From: Eutypella sp. D-1
Taxonomy: Eukaryota > Ascomycota > Sordariomycetes > Xylariales > Diatrypaceae
Length of the DNA stretch: 64,000 nucleotides
Reading direction: 5' to 3'
NCBI GenBank assembly: GCA_023313575.1
Contig: JAJTTP010000001.1
Span: 1,798,001-1,862,000, forward strand
A program made the position numbers and the translations under genes. Of the stretch, positions 58,051-64,000 are shown one piece after another (the first letter of the stretch is position 1; each line of letters opens with the position of its first letter). The notes under the pieces were generated by a model that was not told where the DNA came from, did no database searches, and saw only the letters and a list, made by a program, of their open reading frames with translations.

Positions 58051-58602
58051 TTAGGGAAATACAGGCGTACGACTGGGAGGCATCTTTTGAAAATACCACT
58101 TTTGGGAAGTTCTTCGCGATGGATACGATGATGCTATGTGCATAGACGGCGACAAATTCGGTGTTTTACGCTCGTTGTTTTTTACGCAGCAGGCGGAGCA
58201 GTGCGCCGTACTTTTGCTACAATGGCACTTGATGGGCAGGGCAGAAGCGGCAGGCCGACGGGCCCCTGAAAGGGGTTCTTTCGCCTCCGATCCCATCTCG
58301 ACGCCTATGTTTCCGGGCTTCTCTGCGATATATCTCCTGTTCATAATTAGTGCAGGACACAAGGAGCAGACCATTATTTGCAGAAGCAGAACCATGTACA
58401 ATAGAAGGAGCGAATCCAACATCGGTTTGTTAGCAACACCACAATTCCATGATTGGAAGGGAGAGTCCAGTCCCGTTCGGATATCCCAAACTTGAGACTT
58501 CCAGTTGAACTCGGCCGTGAAACCTGAAACGTGTATATTCATGCCGTGAACTCTACTGATGGTGTAAATGGGGCCATATGCGGGCCCGGCTAGGCATGGC
58601 AT
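58051..58602 (-). CDS. Hypothetical protein, 183 residues, doubtful
   Basis: An ATG-initiated frame convergent with the zinc-finger gene. It has a hydrophobic segment of about 28 residues near the middle (LDSLLLLYMVLLLQIMVCSL) and a small Cys-rich cluster (KCHCSKSTAHCSACC) after it, giving a possible single-pass membrane protein. I recognise no domain. The opposite strand is also open for 119 codons, and the region could be just the neighbour's 3' flank. Confidence 0.22.
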   Translation of the reverse strand: MPCLAGPAYGPIYTISRVHGMNIHVSGFTAEFNWKSQVWDIRTGLDSPFQSWNCGVANKPMLDSLLLLYMVLLLQIMVCSLCPALIMNRRYIAEKPGNIGVEMGSEAKEPLSGARRPAASALPIKCHCSKSTAHCSACCVKNNERKTPNLSPSMHIASSYPSRRTSQKWYFQKMPPSRTPVFP

Positions 58603-58980
58603 CGGGTTTTCCCTCTCAAACTAACACTAATCAACTAGCTATGCGGATAAACCAACTTCCATACTAGAGTCAAAATGTCTCTGAACTTGTTTTTCTGTTT
58701 CGTTGTCAAGCGTGTCTTTTAGCAAACAGGCTAACTAAGTAAATGATAGCGTCTATGCGCATCTTACAGATGCCGGTCCGCCAGATAGGCGAAGACCGGG
58801 GGTTCCGTTTAACGGTGAGGGAGAGAGGATGAGAAAGGTCCGTCCGAGTTGCACACTAAGTAGCAGGCATGGTAGACAAGGGAGGGGGGACGCTCACCGT
58901 ATCTCTGGGTAGACATGAATGCAGTTAGCAAGTTCGGGGTTTTTGGAACATTCTGCACGACCCAAGCTACTACATACTAA

Positions 58981-59000
58981 CTACGTACCTAGGTATGTAG
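58981..59000. repeat. Near-perfect 20-bp palindrome with TACCTAGGTA core
   Basis: CTACGTACCTAGGTATGTAG: the 10-bp core is perfect and the flanks mismatch at a single pair. It is the longest symmetrical member of the family in the window. Confidence 0.8.
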
Positions 59001-59126
59001 TTAATAGTAATTGTCATATAGATTATTGCTATAGCTGAACAGGACTAGAAGTAAACCAGGACTCAGCATTTAGTGGTTGTGAAGGTAGCTTACGGTATTC
59101 CAAGCTCTTGAGTTCCTAGTTAGCTC

Positions 59127-59190
59127 TACCTAGGTAATTACATAAATCACTTAAGTACCTAAGTACCTACAGCTAGGTACTTATCTACTG
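59127..59190. repeat. TACCTAGGTA cluster upstream of DPH6
   Basis: One exact TACCTAGGTA (59127-59136) is followed by ACTTAAGTACCTAAGTACCT and then AGCTAGGTAC, all variants of the same half-site. Confidence 0.8.
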
Positions 59191-59697
59191 CTCATATCAC
59201 ATACAAGCTTTTAGATCGCCTTAGACACTGGAGTGGTAACAGGTGGAATATTCAGAAATCAATTCTTTTTTCAGCTGGGCAATCTAAAACAAAGACTTAC
59301 ATTTAGCTCGTTAGGTTCCTACCTACCTAGTAGTGATTACTTAAGTAATGAAACCATGAAACCACGAGACGGACGTCGGACCTCTTAACTATGGATGTAA
59401 CTAGCTATACTCATCGGCTATTTATCGAACTACTTACATAGTAACTATCACAATCCCGCTTCTATCTTTGGGTGAAAGAGGCTGACGGGCTGGAGAGGGT
59501 CCGGCTACACCCGCCAAGACGCCGTCCCTGATTATTTTAGAGTTAATGGGCCTCGCCTATTCGCCTCGTCTGCTTCGTTGGTGAATAGAGCTGGAGAAAA
59601 GAAATTTCGATTATTACTAATTACAACGACTACAATACTTACTATATGAGATATATTTGAGATTCCCGTCCCCGGGCCATGAGATATTACGAGATTG

Positions 59698-59848
59698 CCT
59701 ACCTAAGTACCTAATAATATACAGTACCTAGGTAATAACTAGTTATAGTAGTCAAGTTAACCTTGGAAGTTATAGTTCTATCTACATTTACTCAGTCAGG
59801 TCCACTGTTACTGTACTTCTATGTACTTATCTACCTTAGGTAGGTAGC
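59698..59848. repeat. TACCTAGGTA cluster, second block upstream of DPH6
   Basis: CCTACCTAAGTACC, one exact TACCTAGGTA at 59725-59734, and ACCTTAGGTAGGTAG at about 59833-59847. Together with 58981-59190 this makes the 0.9-kb block richest in the motif. Confidence 0.75.
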
Positions 59849-60488
59849 CAACAAACATCGAATTCGATCCCTTAGACCGGGTCTGATAACCCGGCAACTT
59901 CTCCCCGTCCCCCGCTAGTCATATACACCTACTACAAGTACGGATTACTGCAGAGACGGATTACTTGATTCTATGTAAGAGGGACCATACCGAGCGGAGG
60001 AGGATCCTTCGGCCAAGAAAAACCCGGCCCCTCGATCGACTGATGCTTGATACCGCTTTATTATCTACACCATCTAAGGGACCATCTAGGGCTGTTTAGG
60101 CTTGACTAGGGAATGCCGTGCTTGAAAAAAAGAGGGCGGCTTGTTCATGCGTACGCACATATGACTTGCTGCTGAGATGCCGCCGCTATCGCTGCCGACA
60201 ACTTTCTATTCCTGCAAGTCCTGCCAGGAATTTGTCAATAATTACTAGGTAGCTGATATACATCGGCCCAACTAACTAAATACTAAACCAATAAGTAGTT
60301 ACCATCTGCGCATCAATATCGGCTGTTGCTGCTCGTGGGCCGTGCGTGGGCCGTGGATCGTGGGACGTGGACGCGTGCGCACCGACAACCACACACAAAC
60401 ACATAGTTACACATACACACACACATTTTTATACACTGTTATTACGTACACATTTATACTACCTGACCAACTACCTACCTAGCCTGCC

Positions 60489-63400
60489 ATGGCGGGATCA
60501 GAAGAGACCCTGAATGTCATAGCCCTGGTGTCCGGGGGTAAAGACAGCTTCTTCTCGATTCTCCACTGCCTGGCTAACGGACACCGGGTTGTGGCCCTGG
60601 CCAATCTCTACCCTCCTCCACCGCGTGATGCTGCTAGCGATCATGGCTCCGCCACTGCTACTAAGTGCGATTTTGCAACAACCATACGGGATCCCTCCCA
60701 GGACCCGCGACACCAACACGTGTGGCACCCCTCCCCCTCCGGCGTCAGGGCTGATGACGACGACGGCGGTGGCGGCGGCGGCGGCGGCGGTGGTGGCGCC
60801 AGCGGCATCGGTCATTACCATCACCACCATCTGCGTGGGAGTGAAAGCGAAGAGGGTCCTCGGGAGGGTCCAGAGGACCAAGACGAGGCGGACTTGAATA
60901 GTTTCATGTACCAGACCGTGGGTCACCAGGTCATCCCCCTGTACGCCCGGGCCACAGGGTTGCCTTTGTTCCGCCACCCCATCGTGGGGACTGCAGTCCA
61001 CCATGGTCTGAGCTACGACCACCAGCACCACCATCAGCATCAGCGCCACCAGCGCCAGAATGGGAAAGACGAGAGGGAGGTTGGAGGGGCGGCCGCAGAG
61101 GGAAAAGAGGAAGAGGAAGAGGCGGACGAGACCGAGTCTCTAGTCCCGCTACTGCGCGCCGTCCTGGTGGCCCACCCGGAAGCCAACGCGCTGTGCACGG
61201 GCGCCATCCTGTCCACCTACCAGAGGACCCGGGTCGAGTCCGTCGCCCTTCGCCTGGGTCTGGTCCCGCTGTCGTACCTGTGGCAGTTCCCGGAGCTCCC
61301 CTTAGGAACTAGTGGCGAAGCCAATGCGGATAGCAGCGACTACTTAACAGAGGACGCCGCTAGCAGCAGCAGCCATAATACTATAAGCAATAGTGGAAGC
61401 ACGGGCCAACAACACCAACACCAATACCAGCAGCCGCAGCAACGATTATCATCTCGACGATGCCGTGGGACCCGCCACGGCGACCCCGACGACGATGCCC
61501 AGCTTCTGCGCGACATGGCTGCCGTCGGCCTCGACGCCCGTATCGTCAAGGTTGCTAGCGCAGGCCTCGATGAGGGGTTCCTGTGGGACAACGTGGCGAG
61601 CGAGGCCGGGCAGGCGCGCGTCAGGCGCGCCATGCGCCGGTTCGGGGGTGCGGGCGGCGGCGGGAACAGGGGGTCCGTGCTCGGAGAGGGCGGTGAGTTC
61701 GAGACGCTCGTGGTGGACGGCCCGCCGTCGCTCTTTCGGGGTGGCCGCATCGTCGTCCACGAGGCAGACAGGAGGATCGTGCGCGAGGGCGGCGGGAGCG
61801 CCTGGCTAAGCATTCGTCGTGCCGAGGTCGAACCCCGGGGGGATGTGCATGGCGGCGCCGCGGAGCAAACGGTTCGCGTCCCGGGCCTCCTTGACCCTAT
61901 GTTCAGGGATGTCCTGCAGGAGTTAGGCGGTGTCGAGATCTACAGCGAGTCAGAATACGACGCCGTCGATGTCACTACCTACCAGCCACAAGCGGGCGAT
62001 CAACTGCCGCCGTCCCCCGTAGCGCAGCAGCAATGGTGCTTCATCGGGAGCGACGACTCCGGCAGCCGAGCCCCGGATGAGACCGGAACCGGCGTCACGG
62101 CCCAAACGGCGCGCGTGGTATCCGCCATCCGAGAACGTCTGCAAGGGCTTGGTCAGATGGCGAGCGCCATCATCAACACCGTCGTCCTGCTAAGGAGCAT
62201 GGCGGACTTCCCGGCCGTCAATTCGCTCTACGGGTCACTCTTCGAAGAGCCGAACCCACCGGCGCGAGTCACTGTGTCGTGCGGCAACGAGGCCCTGCCC
62301 GAGGGGTGCTGCATCGCGATCTACCTTACTGTCCAGGAGAGCAGTAGTAGTAGGAGGCGCGGCCTGCACGTCCAGTCGAGATCTTACTGGGCACCCGCGA
62401 ACATCGGTCCCTACAGCCAAGCCATATCGGTCCCCTTATTTGCCCCTTCCTCGTCTCTAGACGGAGACGGAGCGGATGCGGATCCCGCCTACGCCGTTTC
62501 TATCGCGGGCCAGATCCCCCTCGTCCCGGCCTCCATGATGCTTCCCAAGGCCGACCTAGCCCTCCAGGTCACGCTCGCTCTGCAGCACCTCTGGCGCGTC
62601 GCTGCCGCCACCGACGTCCGATGGTGGACTAGCGCCGTAGCCTACTTTCCCCGCTCTACTGGCAGCGGCGCCTCGCAAATGCGCGTAGCCGCCCTCCTCG
62701 CGGCCGCCGCCTGGCGCGCCGCGCACCTGTGGTCCCTCGCCCCCGGGCAAGGGGGGGATGGCGACGATGAACAGGAGGGCGGCCCAGACCTCTGGGATAG
62801 ACGGTTCAACTCCGCCTTCCGGACCTTTGGCGGTGGCGGCGGCGGCGACCACGGAGAGGATGCTTCCGCGAGGACGATCCCGGATTGGCGCGTTGTTCGG
62901 GGTTTTGAGGATGACGATGACGACGCGGATGATCGTAGCGGTGAAGAGAGGAAGGAGGATGTGTACGACGAGAGGAAACGGCAGGCCCTCCCCTTCATGT
63001 TCACGGCGGAGGTCGACGAGCTCCCGCGTGGGGCCGCCGTCGAGTGGCACGCGCACCTCGGGCTCGCCGCCGGGATAAAGTCCGGTTCCGTGCAGCCTTG
63101 CCGGAGCATCAGCCGTCTCCGCGCTGGCGACGGCAGCATCATCGCCGACGGGTCCGTCGAATTACATCACGCAGTGGTACGCACAGCTTCGGGAGTCTTT
63201 GTCCAGAGCGTCGCCGCGGTGCGCCTCCCGCCCGGGCAGGTAGCAGCGGCCACTGTCCCCACGAACGGCGCCAACGACGACAGCAGCCTACATATCCCGG
63301 CCCTCGCAGCCGCCGTCTCGGACGCGCGACAACGCGTCGTGGGTGCGCTGGCAGCTCTGGATGTCGCCCCGGACGCGGGGAATGCTTCCGACGCCGTCCT

Positions 63401-63566
63401 ACAGCTCGTCTACACGGACACCGCCGCGTTCCCCGCATCCGCATCCATGGACCCGCGGCTACCGCTACCCGTGATCCCGTGTCGCTCGCTGTGGTGTCCC
63501 AGGGGACGCCAGCTCGCCCTCGTGGCCATCTTCCAAAGCCGACTTGCGTTTCGCTCATCGGAATGA
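60489..63566 (+). CDS. DPH6: Diphthine-ammonia ligase
   Basis: Catalyses the last step of diphthamide synthesis on the histidine of elongation factor 2, amidating diphthine with ammonium and ATP in the cytosol. Intronless, 1025 residues, against about 685 in yeast. The N-terminal PP-loop ATPase starts with the pyrophosphate-binding SGGKDS at 15-20. The family block GEGGEFETLVVDGP is at 399-412, and the substrate-side block CTGAILSTYQRTRVE precedes it. Two RidA/YjgF-like regions follow: one from 631 (RSYWAPANIGPYSQAISVP, then VSIAGQIPLVP), the other from about 834 to the end. The extra length comes from low-complexity insertions: an Asp-Gly run at 89-103 followed by His runs, a His/Gln patch near 178-192, an acidic patch at ~205-217, and a Gly/Asp loop in the second RidA pair. 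These are strongly GC-rich. The start is the first ATG, in a good context (GCCATGG). Confidence 0.93.
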   Translation: MAGSEETLNVIALVSGGKDSFFSILHCLANGHRVVALANLYPPPPRDAASDHGSATATKCDFATTIRDPSQDPRHQHVWHPSPSGVRADDDDGGGGGGGGGGGASGIGHYHHHHLRGSESEEGPREGPEDQDEADLNSFMYQTVGHQVIPLYARATGLPLFRHPIVGTAVHHGLSYDHQHHHQHQRHQRQNGKDEREVGGAAAEGKEEEEEADETESLVPLLRAVLVAHPEANALCTGAILSTYQRTRVESVALRLGLVPLSYLWQFPELPLGTSGEANADSSDYLTEDAASSSSHNTISNSGSTGQQHQHQYQQPQQRLSSRRCRGTRHGDPDDDAQLLRDMAAVGLDARIVKVASAGLDEGFLWDNVASEAGQARVRRAMRRFGGAGGGGNRGSVLGEGGEFETLVVDGPPSLFRGGRIVVHEADRRIVREGGGSAWLSIRRAEVEPRGDVHGGAAEQTVRVPGLLDPMFRDVLQELGGVEIYSESEYDAVDVTTYQPQAGDQLPPSPVAQQQWCFIGSDDSGSRAPDETGTGVTAQTARVVSAIRERLQGLGQMASAIINTVVLLRSMADFPAVNSLYGSLFEEPNPPARVTVSCGNEALPEGCCIAIYLTVQESSSSRRRGLHVQSRSYWAPANIGPYSQAISVPLFAPSSSLDGDGADADPAYAVSIAGQIPLVPASMMLPKADLALQVTLALQHLWRVAAATDVRWWTSAVAYFPRSTGSGASQMRVAALLAAAAWRAAHLWSLAPGQGGDGDDEQEGGPDLWDRRFNSAFRTFGGGGGGDHGEDASARTIPDWRVVRGFEDDDDDADDRSGEERKEDVYDERKRQALPFMFTAEVDELPRGAAVEWHAHLGLAAGIKSGSVQPCRSISRLRAGDGSIIADGSVELHHAVVRTASGVFVQSVAAVRLPPGQVAAATVPTNGANDDSSLHIPALAAAVSDARQRVVGALAALDVAPDAGNASDAVLQLVYTDTAAFPASASMDPRLPLPVIPCRSLWCPRGRQLALVAIFQSRLAFRSSE

Positions 63567-64000
63567 TGTGTAGCCAATCACCCAAATCGGGTGTTTACAT
63601 TTGAACATGGAGAGAAAAAGGGGGGCGTTGGTGGGATAAATACCCAAAAAAAAACACCAGGATTCTAGGCTTGAGGCTTGAGGTAAAAAGGACGCATAGC
63701 ATAGGCATGGGGTAAAAGTCAGGTATATAAAATAAAAGCCCACTCATCATGGGAATTCGTCTACTGCAATACGGCGCCTGGTCGGACTGCTCACATTTCA
63801 ACTGGTTCTGGGGACTCGCAGATTTATGCAATTTCTGACATATAGACTACTACTATTCTACATCTTAACTTGTTTGTTCTGCAGCTGTGCCTATTCTACA
63901 TTGTATCCGCCCCCAGTTCTTGATTACGCAGCGCGATTACTAAACTGCGCGTCGTCCCCCCCAATCCAATCCCCTTAGTGCTTGGTGTTAGCACTCTTGT
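63567..64000. other. Downstream flank of DPH6
   Basis: About 430 bases with no gene visible. It is AT-richer and contains AATAAA-like signals (63725-63740) suited to the DPH6 3' end. Confidence 0.55.

Larger units (their letters stand above)
57712..60488. other. Spacer between zinc-finger gene and DPH6
   Basis: Apart from a weak minus-strand frame at 58051-58602, no gene was found. The part from 58980 to 59870 is AT-rich and very dense in TACCTAGGTA-type elements. CA dinucleotides (60411-60425) lie in the probable DPH6 leader. Confidence 0.55.

Noticed and set aside
30425..63566. A joint system of Pcc1 and Dph6 as translation-modification genes
   Set aside because: They lie 30 kb apart with unrelated genes between; a chance neighbourhood is the simpler reading.
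1..64000. CRISPR arrays or prokaryotic operons
   Set aside because: Intron-bearing fungal genes throughout, and no regular spacer-repeat structure.

Overview
The window is nuclear DNA of a filamentous ascomycete (Pezizomycotina, most likely a Sordariomycete; the order cannot be fixed by eye). The basis is the gene set, short GT-AG introns (58-267 nt), long AT-richer intergenic spacers full of simple repeats, and gene models that fit ascomycete orthologues: BRN1/barren condensin, SEC53 phosphomannomutase, CDC14 phosphatase, an Msn2/Seb1-type zinc-finger factor, DPH6 and Pcc1. No rRNA, tRNA, CRISPR array, intact transposon or biosynthetic cluster was seen.

Layout. 1-7 kb is mostly gene-free, with a possible truncated gene at the left edge and a CAA/ACG-rich leader-like tract near 5.3 kb. 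7.1-9.3 kb (+) holds a SAM plus HMG-box protein in five exons. 11.6-14.4 kb (-) is the condensin kleisin subunit (four exons). It diverges from a vacuolar/mitochondrial-type cation/Ca2+ exchanger at 16.1-19.1 kb (+). 20.4-21.5 kb (+) is phosphomannomutase. It converges on a large WW + PhoD-phosphatase-like protein at 22.0-26.1 kb (-). 28.9-30.0 kb (+) is an Hsp20 protein with a step-type heat-shock element and a stress element upstream. 30.4-30.9 kb (-) is a small two-exon gene for the KEOPS subunit Pcc1, which shares a divergent promoter with CDC14 (32.0-34.3 kb, +). 36.2-38.0 kb (-) is an FMP42/SLC43-like MFS transporter. From 38.0 to 55.6 kb I find no convincing intact gene, only degraded-looking coding fragments. 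55.6-57.7 kb (+) is the Msn2-like factor and 60.5-63.6 kb (+) is the diphthamide synthetase DPH6.

The genes are housekeeping and regulatory functions, not one pathway: chromosome condensation and mitotic exit (Brn1, Cdc14), translation-machinery modification (Pcc1 for t6A tRNA, Dph6 for diphthamide on eEF2), glycosylation precursors (Sec53), ion and solute transport, and stress response. The Msn2-like factor and the STRE-bearing hsp20 promoter are the only pair with a plausible regulatory link.

The most unusual non-coding signal is a perfect 10-bp palindrome, TACCTAGGTA. At least ten exact copies and many variants occur, all in non-coding DNA. I did not find a convincing new multi-gene system. 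The points most worth checking are this motif family, the 17.5-kb gene-poor tract with its relics, and an in-frame minisatellite intron with poor splice sites in the SAM/HMG gene.
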